Below the pieces are notes generated by a model, which worked only from the letters and a program-made list of their open reading frames with translations, did no database searches and was not told where the DNA came from. DNA of 64,000 bases from Gigantopelta aegis. Lineage: Eukaryota; Mollusca; Gastropoda; Neomphalida; Peltospiridae. Below are positions 23,701 through 34,540 of the stretch, piece by piece. The DNA is taken from contig NC_054704.1 of NCBI RefSeq assembly GCF_016097555.1, positions 1,194,408 through 1,258,407 on the forward strand, in the 5' to 3' direction. Within the stretch, counting starts at the first letter, position 1. Each line of letters opens with the position of its first letter. Made by a program: the position numbers and the translations under genes.

Positions 23701-23968
23701 ATTGTTTTGCCTATATCCAATTAAGGTTCAAGCACACTGTCCTGGGCACACACCGTAGCTATCTGGGCTGTCTGTCCAGGACAGTGGGTTAGTTGTTAGT
23801 TGGTTAGTGGTTAGTGGTTAGTGAGAGAGAAGAGGGTGTAGTGGCCTTACACCTAACCATTGAGCCGTTAAGAATCCGCTCTGGGTTGGAGACGGTACCG
23901 GGCTGCGAACCCTGTACCTACCAGCCTGTTGTCCGATGGCTTAACCACTGTGCCACCGAGGCCGATAT
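23700..23968 (-). mobile_element. tRNA-derived SINE, second type
   Basis: On the minus strand it begins CGGCCTCGGTGGCACAGTGG (A-box region TGGCACAGTGGTTAAGCC) with GGTTCGCAGCCCGGTACC as B-box region, then GGTTAGGTGTAAGGCC, a run of CACTAACCACTAACC, GGACAGACAGCCCAGATAGC and the tail CTTGAACCTTAATTGGATAT. I recognise this as a SINE type seen in gastropod genomes. Its tail is inserted directly against the cysteine cluster of the element's protein remnant. Confidence 0.8.
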
Positions 23969-24395
23969 GTGAGCATTGCCAAGATGGCAGCTGACAATAT
24001 GACAAATGAGCCATGATAAAACAGGATGATGAACAAGACTGCGTCTGAGAAGCAATAAGATAGGATTTTATGTCATGACGTCATGACTCCAGTACAAATG
24101 CAATGTCCATTCCAGGAACTACTGTTATTTGAAAAACATAAATGAAAATAGCATTAATTATAACATCAGTTTTAAAAAAACTTGCAATTTGATGATTATC
24201 AATCAGATTTTTTACGTTTTTTTGCTGGCGGCCATCTTGTTTTTTGTATATCATTTTTAAAACACTGTCCCATGTGTCAAAATTGTCCAACTTTTCATAT
24301 GTTGTTCTCCACATCGAATACTACAATAAACGATCATAAAACGTTTTGTTGTAATTTTTTGTTTGGGGTTAGGTGGTATATTGACCCGCCTATAT

Positions 24396-24487
24396 GGCCA
24401 AACAAATGATAGAACGCGGGATTGGGTGAATCTATCATGCTCTGCCACCTCGACCCCCCCCCCCCCTCCACCCCCGACAAACATGAA
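24396..24487. other. short spacer with C-rich run
   Basis: This is a junction between the TIR element and the 66/68-bp array. It contains a C-rich run at about 24450-24475 and no gene. Confidence 0.6.
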
Positions 24488-27352
24488 GAAGACTAGAAGT
24501 CGTGGATGAAGGAAATATTATTACAGAGATAGCCGTGATAATAAGGATTAGTGAATAGTGCCAAATAGTGGAAACATTACTACAGAGATAGCCGTGATAA
24601 TAAGGATTAGTGAATAGTGTCAAGTCGTGGATGAAGGAAACATTATTACAGATAGCCGTGATAATATATAAAGATTAGTGAATAGTGTCAAGTCGTGGAT
24701 GAAGGAAACATTATTACAGATAGCCGTGATAATATATAAGGATTAGTGAATAGTGTCAAGTCGTGGATGAAGGAAACATTATTACAGATAGCCGTGATAA
24801 TATATAAGGATTAGTGAATAGTGTCAAGTCGTGGATGAAGGAAACATTATTACAGATAGCCGTGATAATATATAAGGATTAGTGAATAGTGTCAAGTCGT
24901 GGATGAAGGAAACATTATTACAGATAGCCGTGATAATATATAAGGATTAGTGAATAGTGTCAAGTCGTGGATGAAGGAAACATTATTACAGATAGCCGTG
25001 ATAATATACAAGGATTAGTGAATAGTGTCAAGTCGTGGATCAAGGAAACATTACTACAGATAGCCGTGATAATATACAAGGATTAGTGAATAGTGTCAAG
25101 TCGTGGATGAAGGAAACATTATTACAGATAGCCGTGATAATAAGGAGTAGTGAATAGTGTCAAGTCGTGGATGAAGGAAACATTACTACAGAGATAGCCG
25201 TGATAATATATAAGGATTAGTGAATAGTGTCAAGTCGTGGATGAAGGAAACATTATTACAGATAGCCGTGATAATATATAAGGATTAGTGAATAGTGTCA
25301 AGTCGTGGATGAAGGAAACATTATTACAGATAGCCGTGATAATAAGGATTAGTGAATAGTGTCAAGTCGTGGATGAAGGAAACATTATTACAGATAGCCG
25401 TGATAATATATAAGGATTAGTGAATAGTGTCAAGTCGTGGATGAAGGAAACATTATTACAGATAGCCGTGATAATATATAAAGATTAGTGAATAGTGTCA
25501 AGTCGTGGATGAAGGAAACATTATTACAGATAGCCGTGATAATATATAAGGATTAGTGAATAGTGTCAAGTCGTGGATGAAGGAAACATTATTACAGAGA
25601 TAGCCGTGATAATAAGGATTAGTGAATAGTGTCAAGTCGTGGAAACATTACTACACAGATAGCCGTGATAATAAGGATTAGTGAATAGTGTCACGTCGTG
25701 GAAACATTATTACAGAAATAGCCATGGTAATAAGGATTAGTGAATAGTGTCAAATAGTGGAAACATTACTACAGAGATAGCCGTGATAATAAGGATTAGT
25801 GAATAGTGTCACGTCGTGGAAACATTACTACAGAGATAGCCATAGTAATAAGGATTAGTGAATAGTGTCAAATAGTGGAAACATTACTACAGAGATAGCC
25901 GTGATAATAAGGATTAGTGAATAGTGTCAAGTCGTGGATGAAGGAAACATTATTACAGAGATAGCCGTGATAATAAGGATTAGTGAATAGTGTCAAGTCG
26001 TGGATGAAGGAAACATTATTACAGAGATAGCCGTGATAATAAAGATTAGTGAATAGTGTCAAGTCGTTGATGAAGGGAGCATCATTACAGAGATAGCCCT
26101 GATAATAAGGATTAGTGAATAGTGTCAAGTCGTGGATTAAGGAAACATTATTACAGAGATAGCCGTGATAATAAGGATTAGTGAATAGTGTCAAGTCGTG
26201 GATAAAGGAAACATTATTACAGAGATAGCCGTGATAATAAGGATTAGTGAATAGTGTCACGTCGTGGAAACATTACTACAGAGATAGCCGTGATAATAAG
26301 GATTAGTGAATAGTGTCACGTCGTGGAAGCATTACTACTGAGATAGCCATGGTAATAAGGATTAGTGAATAGTGTTAAGTCGTGAATGAAGGAAACATTA
26401 TTACAGAGATAGCCGTGATAATAAGGATTAGTGAATAGTGCCAAATAGTGAAAACATTACTACAGAGATAGCCGTGATAATAAGGATTAGTGAATAGTGT
26501 CACGTTGTGGAAACATTACTTCAGAGATAGCCATGATAATAAGAATTAGTGAATAGTGTCAAGTCGTGGATGAAGGAAACATTATTACAGATATAGCCAT
26601 GATAATAAAGATTAGTGAATAGTGTCAAGTCGTGGATGAAGGAAACATTATTACAGAGATAGCCATGATAATAAGGATTAGTGAATAGTGTCAAGTCGTG
26701 GAAGAAGGAAGCATTATTACAGATATAGTCATGATAATAAGGATGAGTGAATAGCGTCAAGTCGTGGATGAATGAAGCATTATTACAGATATAGCCACGA
26801 TAATAAGGAAATAAGGATTAGTGAATAGTGTCAAGTCGTGGACGAAGGAAGCATTATTACAGAGATAGCCATGATAATATGGATTAGTGAATAGTGTCAC
26901 GTCGTGGAAACATTACTATAGCGATAGCCGTGATAATAAGGATTATTGAATAGTGTCAAGTCATGGAAAATTACTACAGAGATAGCCATGATAATAAGGA
27001 TTAGTGAATAGTGTCAAGTCGTGGACGAAGGAAACATTATTACAGAGATAGCCATGATAATAAGGATTAGTGAATAGTGTCAAGTCATGGACGAAGGAAA
27101 CATTATTACAGAGATCGCCATGATAATAAGGATTAGTGAATAGTGTCAGGTTGTGGACGAAGGAAGCATTATTAGAGAGATAGCCATGATAATAAGGAAA
27201 TAAGGATTAGTGAATAGTGTCAAGTGGTGGACGAAGGAAACATTATTACAGAGATAGCCATGATAATAAGGATTAGTGAATAGTGTCAAGTCGTGGATTA
27301 AAGAAACATTATTACAGAGATAGCCATGATAATAAGGATTAGTGAATAGTGT
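24488..27352. repeat. 66/68-bp tandem repeat array
   Basis: Units of 68 bp read AGTCGTGGATGAAGGAAACA, TTATTACAGATAGCCGTGAT, AATATATAAGGATTAGTGAA, TAGTGTCA. In the right half a 66-bp form dominates, with GAGATAGCC and without TATATA, along with a ~52-bp form lacking GATGAAGGA. Over forty units are present. The 66-bp form is in frame, giving minus-strand frames of 22-residue repeats (TLFTNPYYHGYLCNN...), which I regard as spurious. The left part is the more homogeneous. Confidence 0.95.
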
Positions 27353-27559
27353 CTGTAGTCTTCTCTATTTATTGTCTTCAGTTTGATTGTAAAAATCGTA
27401 CAGAATATCATCTTTATATTAGAAACTATAAAAAATAAAATATCAAATGTATTGGGATATATGTACATGTACAATTATATAGGAATACGGAACTCAATTA
27501 TGTAAATTAATGTTATGAGACAAATTAAACATGCTGTTGACAAAAAGAATGTATTGATT
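27353..27559. other. AT-rich spacer
   Basis: There is no gene or repeat recognised between the array and the diverged direct repeats. Confidence 0.6.
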
Positions 27560-28745
27560 GATCTCCATGATGTTTTAAAGTAGTTTGGTTATAGAACACG
27601 GTATACTGATACCAGCTGATGCTCTTCTGTTGTAGCTGGTGAATATATTTTCTGGAAAATTGGCAGACGTTTTTAATTGAAAACGTTAATTCTGATAGTA
27701 TTTTAAATATCAGAATTACTTTCAACATGTTTTTAAATACTAATACATACAGAGTCACCGAGATGGCTACAATTTGACAAAGCAATTATTATACATGTCA
27801 ATAACGGACAATGGTTGGACAAAATGGCGGCGATCTTGAAACATTACCACCATATTTTCATTTTAAGTTGCTTCTTGATCATCTGTTCAAAGTTTCATGC
27901 TTGTATCGCCATTTATAAGGTCGTTTCTGGTGTCTGGTGTCTGCTCTGCCAGTAGTCTTAATAGTACCTGACCAGGGAGGTTAACGTATATTTTGCATTC
28001 CCACTGTTAAGGGCCTGTTTTACGTATAAGACATTAGGTTCAACATGTTTCTAAACATATAAACATACTATTAACTGACTAAAAGAGAAAACCTCCATTA
28101 TAATACTATAATACTATAATAAACATTGGCAGGATAGTATGGCGGCTATCTTAAAAAATTACCACCATATCGAAAATTCAATTGGTTCATTGATTGGATT
28201 TGAAGAACGCCCGCGGGAGATCATTTCTGTGCGTGTTCGATGATAAAGTGATTTGGTTATGGAACAATGTTCATGTTCTTCTTTTGTAACTGGTGACTAT
28301 GTTTGTTGAAAATATGGCAGCCATTTTGAATCAAATTCTGAAAGTATTTTAAATATCAGAAATACTTTCAATTACCTTTTAAATACTAGTACATAAAAAG
28401 TCACCAAGATGGACAAAGTTATTATTATACATGTCACTAAGAGACAATGCCTGGAAAAAAATGGCGGCCAACTTGAAAAATTACCGCCATATTGACATTT
28501 CAATTTGCTCATTGATTGAATTTGAAGAACTACCCAAAGAGATCATATGTGCAAAGGTAATTTCTTTGATCATATGTGCAAAGGTCATTTCTGTTATCTG
28601 CTCTTTCAACAGTCCTTTTAGTAGATGCCCATGTTTTGGGGAGGTTGTCTTATACTGACCCCCCAATATTTGCGCTCTCACCGTCAAAGGCTTTTTTACA
28701 GCATCTTTCTAAACATGACTAATGTAGAAAAACTCAATTAAAATA
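27560..28745. repeat. diverged ~650-bp direct repeats
   Basis: The order TTGGTTATAGAACA... / CTGGTGAATAT... / TTTTAAATATCAGAATTACT / ACTAATACAT / GTCACCGAGATGG / ATGGCGGCGATCTTGAAA-ATTACCACCATAT appears at 27570-27870 and again, diverged, at 28240-28500. A further ATGGCGGCTATCTTAAAA copy lies at 28140, and a fourth, GGGGCCAACTTGAAAAATGG, at 29755. This is an old, decayed repeat with at least four partial copies. It was interrupted by the element at 28750-29738. Confidence 0.7.
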
Positions 28746-28749
28746 CATC

Positions 28750-29738
28750 TCATGCCTAATTCACATTTGGCCTGCGATGGGTCTACGGAGCCCGTATCCT
28801 GCCCGTATTCCCCTTTTCGTGCGGCCTCCGTGCGGAGGCAGGAGGCGGCCGTGAGATGTTTCATACGGATTCACGGGCGCCGCGGCCTCTACGATTTTGT
28901 TTAGCGAGAAGTTATACAAATTTGAAAACATCGTAAGCCCGTAGCCCGTAGACATGTCATAGGTGGCATTGCACAATCCCCGCACGGGCACCGCGCGGAG
29001 GCCGCGCGCTGATCGTGCAGAAAACGCAAGATTTCAGGTGGACATTGGGGCCAAAAAAACTTGTACGGAGATTGTAGGCTTTTGGGACAATCGCACGGCC
29101 CTCGCACAGCTATCGCAAGGTTGCCGCTCGCTGCCCGTGCAGTAACCGTGAAATCGCACGGATATTGAGCAGTCATCCCGCGGCAACCCCACAGTGGCCG
29201 CACCATGGCCGTGCAGCCGCCTTGAGATGGGCCAAACATTTTTTCGATGGGAATATATTGGTCATCTCCAGCAGTTTCTACACAATGTTAAAAAAATATC
29301 TTGAACTTCTTGATTGTCAATGTGCGGTCGGCAAACACAAGCAGAAATGTGAAGTTGTACACAGAGCTCCTCCTTATACACTTGGGACTCGGACGCTCAA
29401 AAATGGCACGGCGGCTGCACGGTCACCGCACCATCTCCGCGCAGCCTCTGCACGGAAGCCGCACCGGCTCCGTACGATTTCCGTGCGGAGGCTGCGGAGA
29501 CTGCACGGCAACTGCACTGAAAGTGCACGCTTTCCGTACAATCTCCGCGCAACCTCTGTACAGCTTTGCCCCGGCCTGCCCCCGAGGGCCCATACGAGAA
29601 ATCGCACGATGCTCGTACACAATGTGAACACATACGCCGTAGTCCGTAGCCACCTACGATGCCTCAAAAATCGTACGGAAAATCGTAGACCCATTTATCG
29701 TACGGCGCCCGGGGCAAATGTGAACCAGGCATCAATAA
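28750..29738. mobile_element. ~990-bp CpG-rich element with terminal inverted repeats
   Basis: The left end ATGCCTAATTCACATTTGGC and the reverse complement of the right end ATGCCTGGTTCACATTTGCC match, and both continue to a TGGGTCTACG motif about 40-50 bases in. The interior is strikingly rich in CGTGCGG, GCACGG and TACGG motifs on both strands, contrasting with AT-rich flanks. Its open frames overlap in several frames on both strands with no family resemblance, so it looks like a non-autonomous DNA element. It sits inside a decayed repeat whose copies continue on both sides. Confidence 0.7.
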
Positions 29739-30094
29739 TGAACTTTTGTAGGACCGTATGGGGGCCAACTTGAAAAATGGCCGCGATATTGAAAATTCAA
29801 GTGGTTCATTAATTGGATATGACGAACGCCCCAGTGAAATAATCTGTGCCAAGTTTCATATTTCTATCATCATTTGAAAGGTTCTCCCTTTTATCTGTTC
29901 TCCCAATAGTGCTATTAGTAGTTGACCCTGGTTTTGGGAGGGGCCGTACTTTGACACCCATATTTGCCATATCCACCACCAGAATCCTGTTTACCAAAAC
30001 GTTTTTGTTATATATGATGAGGAATACAAAAAAGCAGGTCTACACAATGTCCTCTCCAGGTGGCACGTGGCTCATTCTGAAGCCGGTCTAATAG
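29739..30094. repeat. fourth copy of the decayed direct repeat
   Basis: GGGGCCAACTTGAAAAATGG, then TTCAAGTGGTTCATTAATTG and GACGAACGCCCCAGTGAAAT, match the series at 28140-28230 and 28460-28545. It continues to a TTGACCC..TTTTGGGAGG motif shared with 28640. Confidence 0.65.
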
Positions 30095-30512
30095 ATCTCA
30101 TCATATACATTGCTTTCATGGCCGTACCAACTTTTAATTGCTTCCGACGCTCCTGTTGTTGCACGTTTCGGACAGTGCTCGAAAATGCTTCGTCTACGTA
30201 CCATTAACAAAATAGGAATTCCCATATTATGACGTCATAATGGGAATTACCCTATGTTAGTAAATTGTAGTTTTTTTGTCTTGATACTGACATAAACAAT
30301 GTCTTGGGAATTGTTATCACTTAACCTTGAAGGCTCACAATTGACACCATGTGCAGTTCTCTGACGGACGTCCGCCGGGGGTGGGGTGGGTGGGAGCAAG
30401 CCCTGATCCATTAATTTTGTAACGATGAATTTTATTGTAGAATGCAGAAAAATGCATTTCAGAACATTTAATCTTCAGATTTGGCCGGACGAGCATGCCC
30501 CCAAACCCCCTT
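30095..30512. other. non-coding, palindrome and repeat scraps
   Basis: A near-perfect palindrome centred on TATGACGTCATA at about 30232 extends to AGGAATTCCCAT / ATGGGAATTACC (30208-30256). The stretch 30460-30510 (CTTCAGATTTGGCC...GAGCATGCCCCC) resembles an end sequence common in molluscan repeats, but I cannot assign it. Confidence 0.45.
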
Positions 30513-31370
30513 ATAAAATCAATACAATACAATACAATACAATACAATACAATATTTATTGAAACCATTGTATGTTTACACTAGTTAAGGTGATAGATTC
30601 CAATTTAAAAAGAGACAGCAAACACATGAACTAGTTATAACAACAATAAACAACAGCGATTTAATACACATAATATCTGCATCCATATGTCACACAGACA
30701 TAAATATACATACACACATGCACGCACACACACACGTATATACACATTTACATTCATACATACGTTCACACACGCGCGCACACACAGACAAACGCACAGA
30801 CACAAGACACACACAGTAAGATCATATATAGTAATGATCTGTCAAACGGCTATATACAAAATACTCAACCAACTCCTTAGAATCGGGCAAGGGGTCTGCA
30901 AAAGTATTTTTGTTATATCTTTGTACTGTTAATTCGTGTGTGCATTTTGATACCCGCAGCATTGTGTTTGGATTACATCCAAGAATAATTTGAAATGTTT
31001 ATGTTCTACCTCTATGTATGAGAAAAGTTTATTATGTGTATTTTCCAGTATTAGTCATTTGCCTATAAAATGTATCTCGCTCTCTATTTCTTTACTACAT
31101 AATGTGCAAAGTCTATATTCTCTGGCATCATTTGTGGAACGTCCTTTTTCAATGTCCAGGTTATGTGCAGATATACGTACTTTTGTCTATAGTTTTGGTT
31201 TTTCAATGTCCAGGTTATGTGCAGATATACGTACTTTTGTCTATAGTTTTGGTTTTTGATAATGTTTAAGTAATGCAGACGATTATCAGAGTTGTTTAAT
31301 AATTTGTCTTCGATCTTAATCAGGCATCTCACCCCTCCAAATGTTCGCTTACTTTTGCTGTGCTCGCATA
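30513..31370 (-). pseudogene. LINE reverse-transcriptase C-terminal remnant
   Basis: On the minus strand, near 31070-31260, the sequence encodes VRISAHNLDIEKGRSTND, then REYRLCTLCSKEIESEIHF: the R.S.H.L.IE.GR motif and CxLC...E.E.HF zinc-knuckle-like motif that close the ORF2 of CR1/L2/Jockey-like LINEs. Downstream decayed residues (LILENT...F..FLDVIQTQ) follow the family pattern. An exact 56-bp duplication (31144-31255) and stops break it. The 3' end is a (TATTG)n microsatellite at 30513-30550, as expected of a LINE tail. CA-rich sequence at 30700-30815 is an insertion or expansion. Confidence 0.7.
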
Positions 31371-31710
31371 CTAGTAGAGGCAAACTAATACAGTTCCTTG
31401 ACCAATTTACGGGGACAAAGGTTTTTTTTATATATCTTCAAAGCCTTCTGAATAAAAGGAGCGGGGGTGATCCACTCAAAAGTGTGGGCTAACTCCACCA
31501 GGTGGCGAAATCCATGATAGCGCCAAAATGATCAAAGCACATTTTTGTCAACTTCTTCTTGTCGTATGAAAACGGTTTTGATGTCAAAATATTTGTTTTG
31601 GGGGTCAAAGTTTTCAATTTTAAACACTAAAATAATGTGGGATAATAAATGAAATTATTTCAGATGATCATAATAGTTGGCAAAATTCACAATTTGTTTC
31701 ATTTTTATAC
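31370..31710 (-). repeat. left arm of a 3.1-kb-spaced inverted repeat
   Basis: Read on the minus strand, blocks such as GTGTGGGCTAACTCCACCAG, GCTCCTTTTATTCAGAA and GAACTGTATTAGTTTGCCTC match 34265-34485 on the plus strand, with one deletion between them. It also shares GAAATTATTTCAGAT..TAATAGTTGGCAAA. It may be the ends of one element or two copies of a dispersed repeat. Confidence 0.6.
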
Positions 31711-33364
31711 AACTGGCCTGAAAAGGGTTGCATATACAGTTGCTGTGTTATTTATATTTGCATTCTACCTGGTTTGGATACAATGGAAATGTAATGAAAC
31801 TTATCCAATAAATACTTAACACACCAACAGTAAAATAAGTCAGAATGACACCGTCCTACTCGCTCTCTCTGAGGTGGTAAAGTGGACTAGGTATTTAAAA
31901 CAAACTAAGTTGCATTAATGAAACTGCTGTCATTATAGCATGTTTTCAACTAAAATAGTACTTCTAACAAATAAAATGACATTTTAAATCTATTATATTG
32001 TGTGCTTCTTGTTATCATAATGTTTGTAGGTAGACCAAACTATATTTTACCTCCAATAATTTCGAACACACGGAAATCCCCCATTAAATTAGGAACTGAA
32101 ATGAAATGAAGTTACTACAAACATTAGAATGACGAGAAACACATTCAACATAGAGAAACTGATATTATAAACAATAAACTGTATTTAAGATGTAAGTTCA
32201 CTCGTTAAAAAGTATGTTGCTTTTAAATTAAGAAATACGTTACAATGGTTGCAAACTCAGGATAGACCATTTAATATATTCACCAGTAATTCACTGAAGC
32301 AATATAAAATGTAATAATTGTGCTATGGAAACTGTAACATATATAGCTATTATTAATCTGCCATTAACTTGTTCAGTACACTATCTCTGAACAAAATTGA
32401 TTCCAAGAGAAGATATAATAGTTGCAAAGGTATACTCGCCGTGAAGCGTTTTGTCTACAGAGGAGAATTAATCATCTATGGTTCCAACTTCCTTCTGTAG
32501 GACAGTGGCTCTACTGCGTACGCCAGTACAGGCGCCAAAACACCTACTATAGTTTCCGTAAACAGACACGTCTCCATGAACACACGGATGAGTATTAACT
32601 AATATTTCGAGAGTGGAACTGTACGTATTTTACAGAAATATTGCTCAAATTAATTTTAGGTCGAAGCACTGTTAATGCTAATGGAAGCGGAGGCTTTGTT
32701 TAATTGTAGTTTTCTATACTGAGGTACCAGCCATCATCAAGTGAGGAAGGTGAGATATCTAGTTTACACATCTGAGCAGAAAGTACACTTGATGGCTTGT
32801 TCTGAATGCCAAGTGTTCCTTACAAATCCAGGTTTCAGCTAGGCATTTCTTGTGTTGACCGCATCATTATATACACTATATACTTGAATCAGTCATCATT
32901 TTAAGCGGAAGAGTGGTGCAAAGTGTTTTAAAAAACTACAGATATCATCAGGTGTTATTACACTCTCAAAGACTTTGCGTCAGATCCAGTGAATATATAA
33001 AAAGGTATAGCGACCTGGTAACCATCCTTAGATTAGTTTTTACATTTTCCTCGCTATCCCAGGATCATCATCTACATTGTGTGCAACATGTGGAAATAAC
33101 AACATCCTTGTATCTAACATCAATAACAACATCATAAGTTATACTAGACATTCTAACTTGGAAATAGATGTATAAAATTTAATATATTTTCATGCTGACA
33201 TAGGGAGTCAACTAATTTAGTGTCACCAACATCAAAAGAATAATTCCAGCTATTTCTCCCTGAATAAGCAAATAAACAAACTGAACAACAAAATAGTTAT
33301 CATATTCGAAATTGAATATCTGTACAAGACAGTCAAACAAACGTTCCCGTGAATCGCTTATAGT
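31711..33364. other. AT-rich interval, no gene seen
   Basis: I see no coding frame with family resemblance and no strong repeat. A GC-richer patch around 32430-32580 contains no frame. If the flanking inverted repeats are transposon ends, this is the interior of a non-autonomous element. Confidence 0.45.
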
Positions 33365-33712
33365 GTTTCATCTGTATAATGAATACCATCCGATTCCAGG
33401 ATCATACATTCTACCTTCTTTGTTTCATCTGTATAAGGAGAATACCATGCGATTCCAGGATCATACATTCTACTATTTTGTTTCATCTATATAAGGAATA
33501 CCGTCCGATTCCAGGATCATACATTCTACCCACTTTGTTTCATCTGTATAAGGAATACCGTCCGATTCCAGGATCATACATTCTACCCACTTTGTTTCAT
33601 CTGTATAAGAAAACCGTCCGATTCCAGGATCATACAATCTTCCTACTTTGTTTCATCTGTATAAGGAATACCGTCCGATTTCAGGATCTTACGTTCTACC
33701 CACTTTGTCCAA
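33365..33712. repeat. 57-bp tandem repeat
   Basis: The unit TTTGTTTCATCTGTATAAGG, AATACCGTCCGATTCCAGGA, TCATACATTCTACCCAC occurs about six times with 57-58-bp spacing. It is in frame on the plus strand by length alone. Confidence 0.9.
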
Positions 33713-34096
33713 ATAAGGTTAGCTACTACCGTATAGTACAGCCTGATTTGACAAAACTGCACAGACATAGTTGGATGGATAGCTTTATTTATACTCGTAT
33801 AGTTACGATTTTCCATATTACAGAAATATTGTGTCGGTTTTTCTCTTTCTTCTATCCATTTACTACGGCATCTTATTAGTTGCTCCTGTAGCCTTTTATC
33901 TCTAATCTCTCAAAGTTCTTCACTTGATCATGGATCTGATGATATAGTGTAACAACACAAAGCATATGCATCCTAAGATATTACGTGGTCTCATATCAAA
34001 ACACAATATCAATGACAACCAATGCAGATGATGCAGAACCTAAAGCTTGTCCGACTTAACAACTGATTCGGAGCCTGATGAGCACATACTATCCTG
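33713..34096. other. non-coding spacer
   Basis: Nothing was recognised here. Confidence 0.5.
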
Positions 34097-34190
34097 GGCC
34101 CCGTTCCACGAAGCGATTTTAGCCCTAAGATTACCTTAAGTGCATAGTTACCCTAAGATCGCTTCGTGGAACGGGGCTCTGGACATAAAT
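34097..34190. mobile_element. ~90-bp foldback MITE
   Basis: GCCCCGTTCCACGAAGCGAT near the left and ATCGCTTCGTGGAACGGGGC at the right form a nearly perfect inverted repeat with TTAG/CTAA extensions and a short A-rich loop. The same arm motif, (G)TTCCA(C/T)GAAGCGATCTTAG, occurs near 13288-13310 and 20896-20920 inside both 4.4-kb elements, so the family is dispersed. Confidence 0.75.
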
Positions 34191-34264
34191 TATCATTCAT
34201 AAAAAAAAAAAAATCTTTGTATCCAAATCAGTTTGAAAGCAAATAAGAATAGTACAGCAACTGT

Positions 34265-34485
34265 CTGTGTGACTTTCCTAGTGCGTTCAGTGAAAAAGAA
34301 AGAAAATTATGAAATTTGACAACTATTTTGGATTATTATCTAAAATAATTTCATATCACCTGGCAGAGTTGGCCCACACCTTTGAGAGTGTCCCACCCAC
34401 CCCGCTACTTTTATTCAGAATGGTTTGAAAATATGAAAAATACCTTCAAACCACTGGTCCAGAAACTGTATTATTTTGCCTCTAC
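34265..34485 (+). repeat. right arm of a 3.1-kb-spaced inverted repeat
   Basis: This is the partner of 31370-31710. It contains TTGGCCCACACCTTTGAGAG, CGCTACTTTTATTCAGAATG and GAAACTGTATTATTTTGCCTC. Confidence 0.6.
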
Positions 34486-34540
34486 TATACCTATACTTTC
34501 TTATGTGCAACATATTTTAAACCCGAACTCAGAAAAATCC

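Larger units (their letters stand above)
20738..24395 (+). mobile_element. 4.4-kb TIR element, copy 2 (inverted)
   Basis: This is a reverse-complement relative of 9184-13564. The left end begins inside the terminal repeat (CATACTGAATAACA), so about 70 outer bases are missing. The right end keeps TATATTGACCCGCCTA near 24377-24392, preceded by the same TTTGTTGTAA / CGATCATAAAACG block. Interior sequence matches copy 1 base for base over long runs with scattered differences. The segment between the cysteine-rich remnant and the right end differs from copy 1 and carries a SINE (23700-23968). Confidence 0.75.

Noticed and set aside
24488..27352. CRISPR-like array
   Set aside because: Units are contiguous and near identical with no unique spacers, and the genome is eukaryotic. 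The same applies to all other arrays in the window.
29165..29773. 202-codon open frame in the CpG-rich element
   Set aside because: Several frames on both strands are open at once because the GC-rich motif lacks stops; no family resemblance.
34060..34100. Hammerhead ribozyme (CTGATGAG at about 34076)
   Set aside because: The required downstream GAAA core and flanking stems are missing. I also looked for CTGATGA in the tandem units and found no complete core.
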